Origin: an uncultured Bacteroidales bacterium
GTDB taxonomy: Bacteria > Bacteroidota > Bacteroidia > Bacteroidales > UBA4417
Assembly (NCBI GenBank): GCA_903879715.1
Contig: CAIRMR010000017.1
Coordinates: 1-63,575 of the forward strand
Reading direction: 5' to 3'
Length of the DNA: 63,575 bases
The notes below the pieces were generated by a model. That model was given only the letters and a program-made list of their open reading frames with translations. It was not told the origin of the DNA and searched no databases. Numbering within the stretch: position 1 is the stretch's first letter; every line of letters begins with the position of its first letter. The translations under genes and the position numbers were made by a program. Shown here in pieces: positions 26,057 through 36,057 of the stretch.

Positions 26057-26836
26057 ATGAAAAAGCATTTCGGCTATTTCCTTCTTTTATGGATCTTAAC
26101 TTCTTCTTCCTGCACTCCGAAACATAACTATGGTAATCCGCTTGTATCGCCTGATACAATTATGAAAAACATGATGGCATTTTTATCTTACCGAGAAAAA
26201 AATGTAATGCTATCCGAAGATTTCACGGCACTTGATCCGGCTTCTGAAATTATAAGTAAAGAAACTTTTTTACAACTTCTCTCATCGGGAGAATATCTCC
26301 CTTTACGACTGGATTCTAAAGACTCTTCAAGTTACTATCAACTGTACAAATTGAGCGCTTCGGATAATGCAGATATCCGCACGACATTAAAAAGCTGGGG
26401 CAGCCAGGCATTTGCACTTTATAAACTGGAAGGGACAAAGTTTCCGGTGTTTAATTTTGTTGACCTGGCAGGCCGAGTTTACAGCAATGAAACATCCAAA
26501 GGGAAAATACTGGTATTAAAATGCTGGTATATCGGATGTACCTATTGTGTTAAAGAAATGCCTGCTCTCAACGAGATGGTAAATCAATATAAAAATCGGA
26601 AAGACGTACTTTTTGTAAGCATTGCTTTTGACACACAAGAAGCGCTAACCACATTTTTAAAGAAAAGGACTTTTACTTATGCCATAGTTCCTGATCAGAA
26701 AGATTACATAACTGACGTTTTAAAAGTACATATGTATCCCACCCATTTTATTGTTAACAGGCAAGGTATAATTGCCAAAGTGGTTAATGATGAAAAGGCT
26801 TTGGCAACAGCATTAAAAAAAGAAGCCGCAAAGTAA
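26057..26836 (+). CDS. Thioredoxin-like (TlpA/redoxin) lipoprotein
   Basis: A 259-residue envelope protein. The lipoprotein signal is FLLLWILTSSSC. The N-terminal 125 residues have no recognised domain. The C-terminal half is a TlpA-type thioredoxin fold beginning FPVFNFVDLAGRVYS, with active-site CWYIGCTYCVKEMP (CTYC pair) and the cis-proline segment MYPTHFIVNRQG. It probably reduces or exchanges disulfides in periplasmic proteins. The extra cysteine in CWYIGC four residues before the CxxC is common in this group. A T-rich gap and the asnS promoter follow. Confidence 0.85.
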   Translation: MKKHFGYFLLLWILTSSSCTPKHNYGNPLVSPDTIMKNMMAFLSYREKNVMLSEDFTALDPASEIISKETFLQLLSSGEYLPLRLDSKDSSSYYQLYKLSASDNADIRTTLKSWGSQAFALYKLEGTKFPVFNFVDLAGRVYSNETSKGKILVLKCWYIGCTYCVKEMPALNEMVNQYKNRKDVLFVSIAFDTQEALTTFLKKRTFTYAIVPDQKDYITDVLKVHMYPTHFIVNRQGIIAKVVNDEKALATALKKEAAK

Positions 26837-27040
26837 ATTGTTACCCTATTTCATTTCCCATTTCCTGCCTGCATAACGAATAATTAAACTTAATTCGGGA
26901 AATCAAATCAATTTGATATTCCTAATTTCTATCCGATTATTTTGATCAAAACAGTCTTTCCGGTGTATAAACACAGAGAGAATAAGCGATTTTACCTTTA
27001 CTGCCACGCAAGAATCACGGTATCATTTATGAATATTCCT

Positions 27041-27048
27041 TACCTTTG
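27041..27048 (+). promoter_or_regulatory. asnS -7 box
   Basis: TACCTTTG, a perfect TAnnTTTG match 48 bases before the ATG at 27096. Confidence 0.6.
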
Positions 27049-27095
27049 CATCTGGCACATCACTAAAATTGCAAATACTTAATCACGAAGCTTTT

Positions 27096-28502
27096 ATGTC
27101 GGAATCGAAAAGAATTAAAATAATTGAACTGCTGAAAACGCCCGAAAAAACAGGCATAGGTAAAAGTGTTACTATCAAAGGTTGGGTTCGCACCAAACGT
27201 GGGAACAAAAATGTTGCATTCATTGCATTGAATGATGGATCAACAATTCACAGCATTCAGGTGGTTGTCGATCTGGCTAATTTTGATGAAGAACTGCTGA
27301 AACAGGTGAATACAGGTGCTTGTCTTTCTGTAACAGGAACGTTGGTGGAATCACCCGGGTCAGGACAATCGGTAGAAATACATGCTTCAGAAATCCTGGT
27401 TTACGGCGGTGCCGATCCTGAAATATATCCTTTACAGAAAAAAGGCCATACGCTTGAGTTTCTGCGTGAAATTGCGCATCTCAGGCCACGCACCAATACG
27501 TTTGGCGCTGTTCTGCGTATCAGGCACAATATGGCTTATGCAATTCATAAATATTTTAACGATAAAGGCTTTTATTACATTCACACACCGATTATTACAG
27601 GTTCGGATGCTGAAGGCGCAGGCGCCATGTTCAGGGTTACTACCCTGGATATGAATAATCTACCGAAGAACGAAACCGGTGAAATTGATTACGCGCAGGA
27701 CTTTTTTGGCAAAAGCACAAACCTTACGGTTTCTGGTCAGTTGAATGGTGAACTTGCGGCTTTGGCTTTATCCGAAGTATATACTTTCGGCCCCACTTTC
27801 AGGGCTGAAAACAGCAATACCCCGCGCCACCTGGCCGAGTTCTGGATGATAGAACCCGAAATGGCTTTTTACGATATTACCGACAATATGGACCTGGCGG
27901 AAGATTTCCTGAAATACCTGATCCGCTATGCGGTTGACAATTGCCATGATGACCTGGAATTCCTTCAGAAAATGTACGATAACGAGCTTCTCGAACGGCT
28001 CAACTTCGTAATCAACAATGATTTCGAAAGACTTACTTATACCCGTGCCATTGAAATCCTGGTAGCATCCGGTCAAAAATTTGAGTTCCCGGTTGAGTGG
28101 GGCACTGACCTGCAATCGGAACACGAACGTTACCTGGTTGAAAAAGTCTTTATGAAACCGGTTATCCTCACGGATTATCCTACCGAAATCAAGGCTTTTT
28201 ATATGAAGCAGAATGAAGATGGAAAAACGGTACGAGCCATGGATGTTCTGTTCCCGCGAATAGGTGAAATCATTGGCGGATCGCAGCGCGAGGAAGATTA
28301 CGACAAGTTGATGGCGCGTATTCACGAACTTCATATCCCGGAAAAAGATATGTGGTGGTATCTCGAAACACGCAAGTTCGGCACTGCCCCACATGCCGGT
28401 TTTGGTTTGGGATTTGAGCGGCTTATGCTTTTCGTAACCGGCATGGCTAACATCCGTGATGTAATACCTTTCCCCCGCACACCTATGACTGCTGATTTTT
28501 AA
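27096..28502 (+). CDS. asnS: Asparagine-tRNA ligase
   Basis: A 468-residue class IIb aminoacyl-tRNA synthetase charging tRNA-Asn with asparagine. The N-terminal OB-fold anticodon-binding domain contains [19 protein letters not shown]. Class II motif 2 is [24 protein letters not shown] and motif 3 is [12 protein letters not shown]. The [13 protein letters not shown] and [14 protein letters not shown] blocks separate AsnRS from AspRS. I start at ATG 27096 (MSESKRIK); the frame is open 9 codons further without family support. Its presence means asparagine is charged directly here rather than through Asp-tRNA amidation. Confidence 0.95.
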   Translation: MSESKRIKIIELLKTPEKTGIGKSVTIKGWVRTKRGNKNVAFIALNDGSTIHSIQVVVDLANFDEELLKQVNTGACLSVTGTLVESPGSGQSVEIHASEILVYGGADPEIYPLQKKGHTLEFLREIAHLRPRTNTFGAVLRIRHNMAYAIHKYFNDKGFYYIHTPIITGSDAEGAGAMFRVTTLDMNNLPKNETGEIDYAQDFFGKSTNLTVSGQLNGELAALALSEVYTFGPTFRAENSNTPRHLAEFWMIEPEMAFYDITDNMDLAEDFLKYLIRYAVDNCHDDLEFLQKMYDNELLERLNFVINNDFERLTYTRAIEILVASGQKFEFPVEWGTDLQSEHERYLVEKVFMKPVILTDYPTEIKAFYMKQNEDGKTVRAMDVLFPRIGEIIGGSQREEDYDKLMARIHELHIPEKDMWWYLETRKFGTAPHAGFGLGFERLMLFVTGMANIRDVIPFPRTPMTADF

Positions 28503-28554
28503 TCCACGCTATCAGTATGACTTTTTACGGGTTGTTCCATTAATTAATTAGATT

Positions 28555-28562
28555 TACCTTTG
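28555..28562 (+). promoter_or_regulatory. rpoN -7 box
   Basis: TACCTTTG, a perfect TAnnTTTG match 33 bases before the ATG at 28596. Confidence 0.6.
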
Positions 28563-28595
28563 GTCGGATCAAAATGTTAAAATCATCTCATTAGT

Positions 28596-30065
28596 ATGCT
28601 TAATCAACGCCTTCAACAGAAATTATTACAGAAGCTTTCGCCACAGCAGATATTGCTGATGAAGCTTTTGCAGATTCCTTCGATGGCTCTCGAACAACGG
28701 ATTAAACAGGAAATTGAAGAAAATCCTGTTCTTGAGATTGACGAGGAATATGACAGTGATAATGACAACGAATCAGATGATTACAGCGATGTTGATAAAG
28801 ACAAGAATGACGACAATTCACAAAATGACATCGACATTCATGATTACCTGAGTGATGATGACATTCCATCCTACCGCCTGAATGCAGGAAACACGTCAGT
28901 AAATGATGAGCACAAAGAAATGCCGCAAACTGCGGATACAGGGCTTCTTGAATCACTTCTTACGCAACTCGACCTTCAAGATTTACCTGATCAGAAACGA
29001 ATTATAGGAACCACTATCATAGGCAACCTGGATGAAGCCGGTTACCTGCAGCGTGATTTGAATGCCATGATTGACGACCTGGCATTTACACAGGGAATTA
29101 CTACCAACCTGCAGGAAATCGAGCAAATGCTCAAAGTAGTTCAAAGTTTTGAGCCGGCGGGAGTAGCCGCCCGAAACCTGCAGGAATGCCTGATTCTGCA
29201 GCTTAAAAGATCCGATCCTTCGCCGGCAGCCAGGCTGGCAGTAACTATACTCGACCGGTGTTTTGATGATTTCAGCAAGAAACATTATGACAAAATCCTG
29301 AAACGAACCCATTCGGAAGAAGAAGACCTCAGGGATGCCATAAATGAAATATTAAAGCTCAACCCTAAGCCTGGTAGTGCTTTCAGCCCATCTACAGCGG
29401 GAAATCAATATGTGATTCCCGATTTTATTATTGAAAATAAGGATGGCGTTCTCGAACTGACCCTGAACCAGCGCAACATGCCCGAACTCAGGTTAAGCCG
29501 TACCTACACCGAAATGTTGGAGTCATACGGAGAGAATAAACACAAAAAAGAAAAAAACGATTCGCAGCGCGATGCCGTTGTGTTTATTAAACAAAAAATC
29601 GATTCAGCCCGCTGGTTTATAGAAGCTATAAAACAACGCCAGGATACGCTTTACATTACTATGAAAGCTATTGTCGACTATCAACATAAGTACTTCCTCG
29701 AAGGCGATGAAACCATGCTGCGGCCAATGATACTGAAAGATATAGCCGAACGCGTTGGACTGGATATTTCAACCATTTCGCGGGTTGCCAACAGCAAATA
29801 CGTCCAAACACCTTTCGGAACTTTCCTACTAAAAAGCTTCTTTTCCGAATCCATCCAGAATGATCAGGGCGAAGAAATATCAACACGGGAAATCAAGAAA
29901 ATCCTTTCGGATTGTATTGTCGCTGAAGAAAAAAGCAAACCGCTCACTGACGAAGAACTCACATCAATACTGAAACAGAAAGGCTACCCTATAGCCCGGC
30001 GAACTGTCGCAAAATACCGCGAACTGTTGAACATTCCTGTTGCACGCCTGCGCAAAGTGATGTAA
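28596..30065 (+). CDS. rpoN: RNA polymerase sigma-54 factor
   Basis: A 489-residue sigma-54. Region I is the Gln/Leu-rich N-terminus (RLQQKLLQKLSPQQILLMKLL, key pattern LQQKLLQKLSPQQ), which contacts activators. Region II is the strongly acidic stretch rich in Asp and Asn from about residue 50 to 100. The core-binding domain includes YLQRDLNAMIDDLAF and FEPAGVAARNLQECL. A DNA-binding region with ISRVANSKYVQTPFG follows, and the RpoN box ARRTVAKYRE lies near residue 470. It directs transcription from -24/-12 promoters with AAA+ activators, none of which is in this window. Confidence 0.96.
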   Translation: MLNQRLQQKLLQKLSPQQILLMKLLQIPSMALEQRIKQEIEENPVLEIDEEYDSDNDNESDDYSDVDKDKNDDNSQNDIDIHDYLSDDDIPSYRLNAGNTSVNDEHKEMPQTADTGLLESLLTQLDLQDLPDQKRIIGTTIIGNLDEAGYLQRDLNAMIDDLAFTQGITTNLQEIEQMLKVVQSFEPAGVAARNLQECLILQLKRSDPSPAARLAVTILDRCFDDFSKKHYDKILKRTHSEEEDLRDAINEILKLNPKPGSAFSPSTAGNQYVIPDFIIENKDGVLELTLNQRNMPELRLSRTYTEMLESYGENKHKKEKNDSQRDAVVFIKQKIDSARWFIEAIKQRQDTLYITMKAIVDYQHKYFLEGDETMLRPMILKDIAERVGLDISTISRVANSKYVQTPFGTFLLKSFFSESIQNDQGEEISTREIKKILSDCIVAEEKSKPLTDEELTSILKQKGYPIARRTVAKYRELLNIPVARLRKVM

Positions 30066-30106
30066 AACCTGGCCAGAAACCTCTGTAAATTAATCCCCAT
30101 TTTTAA

Positions 30107-30114
30107 TAGCTTTG
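30107..30114 (+). promoter_or_regulatory. -7 box of the membrane protein gene after rpoN
   Basis: TAGCTTTG, a TAnnTTTG match 79 bases before the ATG at 30193. Confidence 0.5.
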
Positions 30115-30192
30115 TCATTCAAATTCAGGCCATACATTGCCTGACCACTTAGTGTTGAATACTTTCAAGAGTTTAAAAGCAACTTCTATACA

Positions 30193-30813
30193 ATGAAATC
30201 AAGCGATTACTCACTTTCACGAATTCTTTCGTATATACTTCACCCTCTTTTGATACCGGCTCTTGCCACTTCAGCACTGATGCTGCAGCCTGATCTTTAT
30301 CCAATAGTTTTACCCGTTGCATTAAAACTGTGGTTCATATCCATAATCATGGTGTTTACGATCGTTATACCTGCAAGCAGTGTGTTTATCCTGCTAAAAT
30401 TTAACACGATAAATTCCATTGAACAGAAAAACCGCGGCGAACGTACAATCCCGTTACTTATCGCAAGCACATCATATATAGGACTTCTTATTTTTATTAA
30501 GCCTGCCAATATACCACCGGTATTCATGTACCTGCTTTATTCGGCAACTTTTGCTTTGTTGACAGGCTTACTCATAAACCTGGTGTATAAAATCAGCCTT
30601 CATGCCCTTGGATGGGGAGCTTTGGCAGCAACACTAATAAGTATTTCCATCCACTTAGGGATGCCTCTGCTTCCATTTATAGTTATTTCCATACTACTTT
30701 CAGGAATAGCGGGCTATGCCCGGTTAAAGCAAAACGCCCACAACCAGGCCCAGGTTTATCTGGGTTTTGTTGCAGGCGTTTGTGTTGTGATACTGATTTC
30801 TTTTCTTACTTGA
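30193..30813 (+). CDS. Multi-pass membrane protein, PAP2-like
   Basis: A 206-residue inner-membrane protein with about six hydrophobic segments starting at residues 10, 35, 70, 95, 125 and 150. The only recognisable pattern is late: GIAGYARLKQNAHNQAQVYLGFVAG resembles the motif 2-3 region of PAP2 lipid phosphatases (SRxxxxxH then DVLAG). The catalytic residues are poorly conserved (Gln replaces Asp), so phosphatase activity is doubtful. Related proteins of unknown function are common in Bacteroidota. Its last 8 bases overlap the end of the convergent next gene. Confidence 0.6.
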   Translation: MKSSDYSLSRILSYILHPLLIPALATSALMLQPDLYPIVLPVALKLWFISIIMVFTIVIPASSVFILLKFNTINSIEQKNRGERTIPLLIASTSYIGLLIFIKPANIPPVFMYLLYSATFALLTGLLINLVYKISLHALGWGALAATLISISIHLGMPLLPFIVISILLSGIAGYARLKQNAHNQAQVYLGFVAGVCVVILISFLT

Positions 30814-31540
30814 ACGGCTGGAAAACCAAACCAACTGAAATCGGGTAAATCTGAGGTCCCAGGTCTTTTTCAAATACGGAAGATAGCTGGTAAAATACGG
30901 ATGCTCCAATCCATTTGTAACCAATTACAGCGTAAGGGCCATAATGGAAGTTGTCGATATTCCGCAATTTATATAATCTTTCAATTACCTGGTACCCGCT
31001 GCCATCAAGAGCGTCACCTTTATATTTGGTGTGAGCATCAAGCTTCCATCCTACTTTGAAACCAAGAGTAAAATGAGCGTTGCTGGTAGTTTTAAACTGA
31101 AACCCGAATGGAATATCTAAATAGGTTATTGCCAGTTTACTCTTTTTAAGGTTAGTACTTGCACCTTTGAATGTACCCGGGACATTATAAAAATAAGACT
31201 CATTTGCGCTAACACCTACGGGAGGAAGCGTTTCGTATATATTGTATTTGCCTGTCCCTATGAGTGCCTGGCTATAAAAGTTATGCGCGCCAAGACCTCC
31301 GCCTATAAAAAAATCAGCACGTCCCTTTTTATCCAGGGGGAAGGAATAGTGAATATAAACATCAACGCCACGGTTAAGTGATTTGGGATTGATAGAGTCA
31401 GGAACTTTCTGCCAGAAATCGTTAAAAACTCCAAACCCAAGACTTAGTCTTTTTCGTATGGATTCAGCTGATGGTTTTTGTGCATACGATGAGGCTGCCA
31501 GGGCCAGAAAGATGATAAGTAAAGATAAGTTCCGTTTCAT
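30806..31540 (-). CDS. Outer-membrane beta-barrel protein
   Basis: A 244-residue protein with a Sec signal peptide (LSLLIIFLALAASSYAQ). The body alternates hydrophobic and polar residues (DVYIHYSFPLDKKGRADFFIGGGLGAHNF, key block FFIGGGLGAH, and LDIPFGFQFKTTSNAHFTLGFKVGW). It ends in aromatic-rich strands (WIGASVFYQLSSVF, VGLVFQPFK) like a porin_2/OmpW-style barrel of 8-10 strands. Function unknown. A perfect -7 box lies upstream. Its 3' end overlaps the convergent PAP2-like gene. Confidence 0.75.
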   Translation of the reverse strand: MKRNLSLLIIFLALAASSYAQKPSAESIRKRLSLGFGVFNDFWQKVPDSINPKSLNRGVDVYIHYSFPLDKKGRADFFIGGGLGAHNFYSQALIGTGKYNIYETLPPVGVSANESYFYNVPGTFKGASTNLKKSKLAITYLDIPFGFQFKTTSNAHFTLGFKVGWKLDAHTKYKGDALDGSGYQVIERLYKLRNIDNFHYGPYAVIGYKWIGASVFYQLSSVFEKDLGPQIYPISVGLVFQPFK

Positions 31541-31652
31541 GTTTTTTTAATTTTTCTTATAAAGGTCAATATAGATTCTATGATGATTTGAATATCATCT
31601 TTAATTCATGTTTTTAATTCCCGGTTCTTCGATAATCTGTTTTTTCCGTACG

Positions 31653-31660
31653 CAAAGATA
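31653..31660 (-). promoter_or_regulatory. -7 box of the outer-membrane barrel gene
   Basis: The minus strand reads TATCTTTG (TAnnTTTG), 112 bases upstream of the ATG at 31540. Apart from this box and the GH3 terminator, the 312-base gap 31541-31852 shows nothing. Confidence 0.55.
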
Positions 31661-31802
31661 AAGTAAAAACCGGTTTAGAAACATTTTAAGAGACAAATGA
31701 GAATGTTAAGAATTGCTAATATCAACAATTATCTAAGTATTAACGGAATGTCGGAAAACAATGGCTTGCTTCAATTTTAAATTTGATCCTGGTTTTATAT
31801 GA

Positions 31803-31835
31803 AAAAGCCCCCAAACCATAGATTTGGAGGCTTTT
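31803..31835 (-). terminator. Terminator of the GH3 gene
   Basis: AAAAGCCCCCAAA (31803-31815) pairs with TTTGGAGGCTTTT (31823-31835); on the minus strand it is followed by TTTTTC. It lies 18 bases after the GH3 stop codon. Confidence 0.8.
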
Positions 31836-31852
31836 CATTTTAGTATTGAAAA

Positions 31853-34072
31853 TTATTTCAATTTGAATGCTACTTTCCCTTTTATATCTGATGATGAAGA
31901 TCCGATCGAAGCTTCAAAATCACCTGGTTCAGCAACCCAGCTGTGCTTATCGGGGTCAAAGTAACTTAATGCGGCTTTATCAATCGTTATCGATACTGCT
32001 TTTTCCTCGCCTGCTTTCAGACTTACCTTTTCAAAACCTTTTAATTCTTTAACCGGGCGTGGCAAAGATGATTTCAGATCGCTGATATACAACTGAACGA
32101 TTTCGGATCCTTCGCGTGCGCCGGTGTTTTTAATACTGACAGTGAAAGTGATTTTATCTGAATCCGCTATTTCCTTTTTGTCGGATGTTACTTTTCCATA
32201 TTCGAAAGTAGTATAGCTCAGGCCATATCCGAAGCTGAACAGTGGTTTGATCTTTTGTTTTTCATTCCAGCGGTAACCTACAAAGATGCCTTCGTTATAA
32301 GTCACCTGGCCATTGCTTCCCGGATACTCACCCAAAGCAATGGCACCGTTATCTTCCAGTTTTACAGGGAAGGTGAAAGGCAGCTTCCCGGATGGATTAA
32401 CATCTCCGACCAATACCGCGGCAATAGCGTTACCAGCTTCACTTCCCAAAAACCAGCCTTGAATAATCGCAGGTACTTCGTTTACCCAGGGCATGGCCAC
32501 GGCATTTCCCGAAATACTTACCACTACAAGGTTTTTGTTAACCTTAGCCAGCTCGCTGATTAGTTTATCCTGGCTATACGGAAGTCCCAGTCCTAAACGG
32601 TCAGCTCCTTCACTATCCTGGTGTTCGCTTTTATTGAGGCCTCCGACAAAAATTACGTAATCAGCATTTTTCGCCACATTGCAGGCTTCAGCAATCAGCT
32701 CGTCAGCCGAACGGGTTTCTTTCAGATCCTGACCTGTAGAATAACCGTCAGCTTCGCTGCTTGCATCTCCGACATAACCGCGCGCATAAATTATTTCGGT
32801 TTGCGCGCCCGCTCTTTTCTTTAAACCATCGAGCGGCGAAACTTCATACTTTGCTTTCAGGGAAGAACTACCGCCACCGACTGTCATCATCTTGATGGCA
32901 TTCTCGCCGATAACAGCTATTCTTTTGGTTTTACTCAGATCAATAGGCAATACATTATTTTTATTCTGTAACAATACAATTCCTTCTTCCGCAATTTTAC
33001 GCCCGGCAAGCACATGATCTTCTGAAACCATAGCGCCAAACGGCCTGTTTTTATTCATATTGGTAAGGAATTCCAAACGAAGTATGCGACGGACTTTTTC
33101 ATCCAGTTCCTTCGTTCCGATTTCTCCGGATTTAATCATAGCCAGGTAGGGTTTGGCCAGGAAATAATTGTCGTAGTTATTGGTTTTCCCCCATGCCATG
33201 CCAGGAGCCCAGGTTCCATATTCCATGTCAAGCCCGTTGGAAATAGATTGCAGGGTGTTGTGAGCTCCGCCCCAGTCGGAAATAACCACACCTTCAAATC
33301 CCCATTCCTTGCGGAGAATATCATTCAATAAATATTGATTGTGGCAGCATTGCTCGTTTTTATATAAATTATAGGAGCCCATTATTGCCCATGTTCCGCC
33401 TTCCTGCACTGCGGCTTTAAAGGCAGGGAGATAGATCTCATACAATGCGCGGTCATCAACATTTACATTCACTTTATCACGATCCACTTCCTGGTTATTT
33501 AACGCGAAATGCTTTACGCAGGTAGCTACTCCATTTGACTGTACCCCTTTAATATAGGGCACTACCATTTTTGAGGACAAATACGGATCTTCACCCATAT
33601 ACTCAAAGTTGCGGCCATTCAGCGGAGTACGGTAAATATTGACACCGGGACCTAAAAGAACCGTTTTATTGCGGAAACGTGCCTCTTCTCCTACTGATTT
33701 ACCATACAAAAGAGAAATGTCCTTATTCCATGTGGCAGCCAGGCAGGTAAGCGCCGGAAACGCAAAACAGGAATCGTTGGTCCAGCCTGCCTGTGACCAT
33801 TCATCCCATAAAACTTCGGGGCGAACACCATGAGGACCGTCGGACATCCAGATTTCGGGAATGCCTAAGCGGGGAACACCCGCTGAACTGAATTTGGACT
33901 GAGCATGAACCATACCCACCTTTTCTTCAACCGTCATTCGCGAAAGTGCGTCTTCCACACGTTCCTGGATTGATTTTGTATCATCCAGGTAAACAGGTAC
34001 TTTAACTTGTGCACTCAGGTTTAATGAACCCAGCAAAAGAACTACTGCTATCGTTTTAATTATTTTAATCAT
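31853..34072 (-). CDS. Glycoside hydrolase family 3 beta-glucosidase-type enzyme
   Basis: A 739-residue exported enzyme with signal peptide VVLLLGSLNLSAQ. The GH3 N-terminal barrel contains MSDGPHGVRPE, VATCVKHFALNNQEVDRD (the KHF substrate-binding motif) and GVVISDWGGAHNTL with the nucleophile Asp of SDW. The alpha/beta sandwich contains IAVIGENA and GGLNKSEHQDSEGADR. The C-terminal fibronectin III-like domain contains FSFGYGLSYTTFEY. The whole matches periplasmic beta-glucosidases (BglX-like); beta-xylosidase activity cannot be excluded. It stands alone with its own promoter and terminator, not in a polysaccharide-utilisation locus. Confidence 0.93.
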   Translation of the reverse strand: MIKIIKTIAVVLLLGSLNLSAQVKVPVYLDDTKSIQERVEDALSRMTVEEKVGMVHAQSKFSSAGVPRLGIPEIWMSDGPHGVRPEVLWDEWSQAGWTNDSCFAFPALTCLAATWNKDISLLYGKSVGEEARFRNKTVLLGPGVNIYRTPLNGRNFEYMGEDPYLSSKMVVPYIKGVQSNGVATCVKHFALNNQEVDRDKVNVNVDDRALYEIYLPAFKAAVQEGGTWAIMGSYNLYKNEQCCHNQYLLNDILRKEWGFEGVVISDWGGAHNTLQSISNGLDMEYGTWAPGMAWGKTNNYDNYFLAKPYLAMIKSGEIGTKELDEKVRRILRLEFLTNMNKNRPFGAMVSEDHVLAGRKIAEEGIVLLQNKNNVLPIDLSKTKRIAVIGENAIKMMTVGGGSSSLKAKYEVSPLDGLKKRAGAQTEIIYARGYVGDASSEADGYSTGQDLKETRSADELIAEACNVAKNADYVIFVGGLNKSEHQDSEGADRLGLGLPYSQDKLISELAKVNKNLVVVSISGNAVAMPWVNEVPAIIQGWFLGSEAGNAIAAVLVGDVNPSGKLPFTFPVKLEDNGAIALGEYPGSNGQVTYNEGIFVGYRWNEKQKIKPLFSFGYGLSYTTFEYGKVTSDKKEIADSDKITFTVSIKNTGAREGSEIVQLYISDLKSSLPRPVKELKGFEKVSLKAGEEKAVSITIDKAALSYFDPDKHSWVAEPGDFEASIGSSSSDIKGKVAFKLK

Positions 34073-34168
34073 ACGTTTCTTGAATTGATTTTATTATGAA
34101 TTGCAATTATTTAAGTGTTCAGGAAGGTACAGCGGAAAAGGCAGAAGGAACAAATATAGATAGTACTG

Positions 34169-34176
34169 CAAAGATA
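34169..34176 (-). promoter_or_regulatory. -7 box of the GH3 gene
   Basis: The minus strand reads TATCTTTG (TAnnTTTG), 96 bases upstream of the ATG at 34072. Confidence 0.55.
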
Positions 34177-34480
34177 GCAATTGATCCATATCAGAAAACG
34201 TACCTGCAGGCATGGAATTTCAACAAAGGCTGAATTGACGTTCTATGCTCTGAGTAAGCTTAAAGTTACCTGGTAAATTCCTGCATTGCTTTCCGGCAGA
34301 AATAAAAAAACATGCAATTAAACTTATAATAAAGATGTAGGAAATGCATATTGCCAATGAACCAAAAGATTTATGTATATGTTTTTCAATATCATACAAA
34401 TATAGGAACGAGGAAATTTCATAAATATTTTGAATATTTGGCAAGATTCCGTATCTTTCTGATTTAAATATATGTTTACT
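34177..34480. other. Intergenic region between divergent genes
   Basis: About 300 A+T-rich bases. A 74-codon minus-strand ORF is present but has no protein-like signature. TATCTTTC at 34452-34459 may be the promoter of the next plus-strand gene. Confidence 0.35.
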
Positions 34481-34840
34481 ATGAAAGCTCTGTTATTCGT
34501 GTTTATGCTGACTATTTCAAGTCATACCCTATTAGCTCAGAATGAAAAATGTTTAGCCTTTTCTAACAGCATTATTAATAATGCGAAAGGCAAAATCCTG
34601 CGCCAGGCAGTGGATATTAATGATGTATACTTCGTTAAAGCAGAAATTCCTTCAACGTATGAATTAGAGACCGTAAAAACTGTTTGCGACACCACCGCGA
34701 AAACCACAAAAGTGTCGTTTAACTGGAGACTGAATTACGATAAAAATTATGAGAAGGAATTTATAATCAGTGGGAAGAAACTATTAATCACCATTTATTT
34801 TAATGATAAATTCCTCTATTTTGAATTTCCGAAAAATTGA
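34481..34840 (+). CDS. Small secreted protein of unknown function
   Basis: About 119 residues from ATG 34481; an in-frame ATG at 34472 adds three residues. A clear Sec signal peptide (ALLFVFMLTISSHTLLAQ) is followed by a mature domain of about 100 residues with two cysteines (EKCLAFSN and KTVCDTT) that could form a disulfide. The predominantly beta-strand pattern is TKVSFNWRLNYDKNYEKEFIISGKKLLITIYFN, key block FIISGKKLLITIYF. I do not recognise the family. It lies between a divergent GH3 gene and a convergent DUF302 gene. Confidence 0.6.
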   Translation: MKALLFVFMLTISSHTLLAQNEKCLAFSNSIINNAKGKILRQAVDINDVYFVKAEIPSTYELETVKTVCDTTAKTTKVSFNWRLNYDKNYEKEFIISGKKLLITIYFNDKFLYFEFPKN

Positions 34841-34993
34841 AACTTCCACATTTGATGTCGGACTACCAGGTATTTAAATTTGCGGGCATAACTCTCGACG
34901 AGATCTCCAAATTTTAAACTTCCTGTCGAATGGGGTAAAAGTTACAACCAAATAATCTGGTGACAGTCCGGCAGAAATCAGGCAGAAACGAAA
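34841..34993. other. Gap before the shared hairpin
   Basis: The 314-base gap 34841-35154 holds only the hairpin at 34994-35023 and no coding sequence that I can support. Confidence 0.35.
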
Positions 34994-35023
34994 AACACAT
35001 ACACGCATGAATGTGTATGTGTT
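34994..35023 (-). terminator. Hairpin terminator (AACACATACAC / GTGTATGTGTT)
   Basis: AACACATACAC (34994-35004) pairs perfectly with GTGTATGTGTT (35013-35023) around an 8-base loop. On the minus strand it is followed by TTTCGTTTCTG, so it suits the DUF302 gene 130 bases upstream. A closely related hairpin with compensating changes lies at 38542-38571. Confidence 0.65.
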
Positions 35024-35154
35024 ACATTTCATTTTTCTGACTTAGGTAGCTTGTATAAAATACTGTCGGAAAAATAAACTTTTGAGTTCAAAATTTTCTC
35101 CGAGAGAATTCACTCCTTCAGGCCTGAATTGAAAACAGGAGGATTTTCTTAAGC

Positions 35155-35628
35155 CTATTTTGTTACAGCCTTAACAAATTCTTCAGTCTCATTAAAAGCC
35201 TGAACAATAGTCTTAGCAGCATCACCACCAATCATACCTGCAAAAGCAGGTGCATTCATACGCGAAATATATGTAATCCCGTCAGATTTTTCATATACCG
35301 AAATACGGCAGGGAAGCATTGGTGATACGTTGCGAAGTTCGTCATTTGAAAGGATTCGGAATGCAAGACCCGGATTACATAATTCAATCACCTTAACGGG
35401 CAATACCTCTTTGCTGTTCTTTTTCATGGTTTCCTGCAGATCGTGTGTTATCGTAATTTTCCAACCTTTTTCGAGAATGGTCTTTGATAGTTTCTCAACG
35501 GTTTCGGTAAAACCAAAGCGGCTCTGATTTTCAATCATTACCGAAGGACTGCTGTTATTGGTGTTTTGGGCTGTGACCATAAACCCGGAAAACAATAAAA
35601 GAGATGCAAAAATGAGCCTGATTTTCAT
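35155..35628 (-). CDS. Secreted DUF302 domain protein
   Basis: 157 residues. Signal peptide LIFASLLLFSGFMVTAQ is followed by a DUF302 domain: SRFGFTETVEKLSKTILEKGWKI, key block FTETVEKLSKTI, then VIELCNPGLAFRIL, MLPCRISVYEKSDG and AFNETEEFVKAV. DUF302 proteins are small alpha-beta folds often near thiosulfate/sulfide or metal genes, and their function is unsettled. Here it lies 430 bases downstream of a sulfide dehydrogenase-like pair on the same strand, but with its own terminator; a functional link is only suggestive. Cys residues in the IELCNPG and LPCRISV segments are typical. Confidence 0.85.
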   Translation of the reverse strand: MKIRLIFASLLLFSGFMVTAQNTNNSSPSVMIENQSRFGFTETVEKLSKTILEKGWKITITHDLQETMKKNSKEVLPVKVIELCNPGLAFRILSNDELRNVSPMLPCRISVYEKSDGITYISRMNAPAFAGMIGGDAAKTIVQAFNETEEFVKAVTK

Positions 35629-36057
35629 ATTAATATGATTTTAATCCTGTTAGTAATTGATATACATAAAACAATTCATAACTGAGAAAGTTTAGTGATG
35701 TATCTGCAAGACATAATGAATATTAAAGGTTGTTTCAACTATACAAAACAAGATACACTTTACGCTATTTAACTAAATCTATTCCCTGTAATCCGGAAGC
35801 CTTCCCCTTTTTTAAGAGCATTAAATAAAATGACATTTCATGAGCCAGTAATTTATCAATTATGACCAATGATAAGAACTACCTGAATGTATGTTGTTCG
35901 CGGCACGCCATTATTTATTTGGTAATTCAGCAATTATTACTACATGCACAAAATGCCTTGAATTATCCGCCCGTAGCTGTAAAAGCCAAACTCATAGGTT
36001 GTTCCTATGAGTTTGGGAGAAATTTGATACAAAGCTATACAATCGGCAATCTCAATT
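35629..36057. other. Intergenic region, nothing recognised
   Basis: About 430 bases between the flavoprotein gene and the DUF302 gene, both minus strand. A 67-codon plus-strand ORF (35862-36065) starts in the gap and just overlaps the flavoprotein stop, but has no support. No clear promoter box or hairpin was recognised. Confidence 0.35.

Noticed and set aside
34220-34444. Minus-strand ORF of 74 codons
   Set aside because: No signal of a protein family, odd composition, and it lies in a promoter-like spacer between divergent genes.
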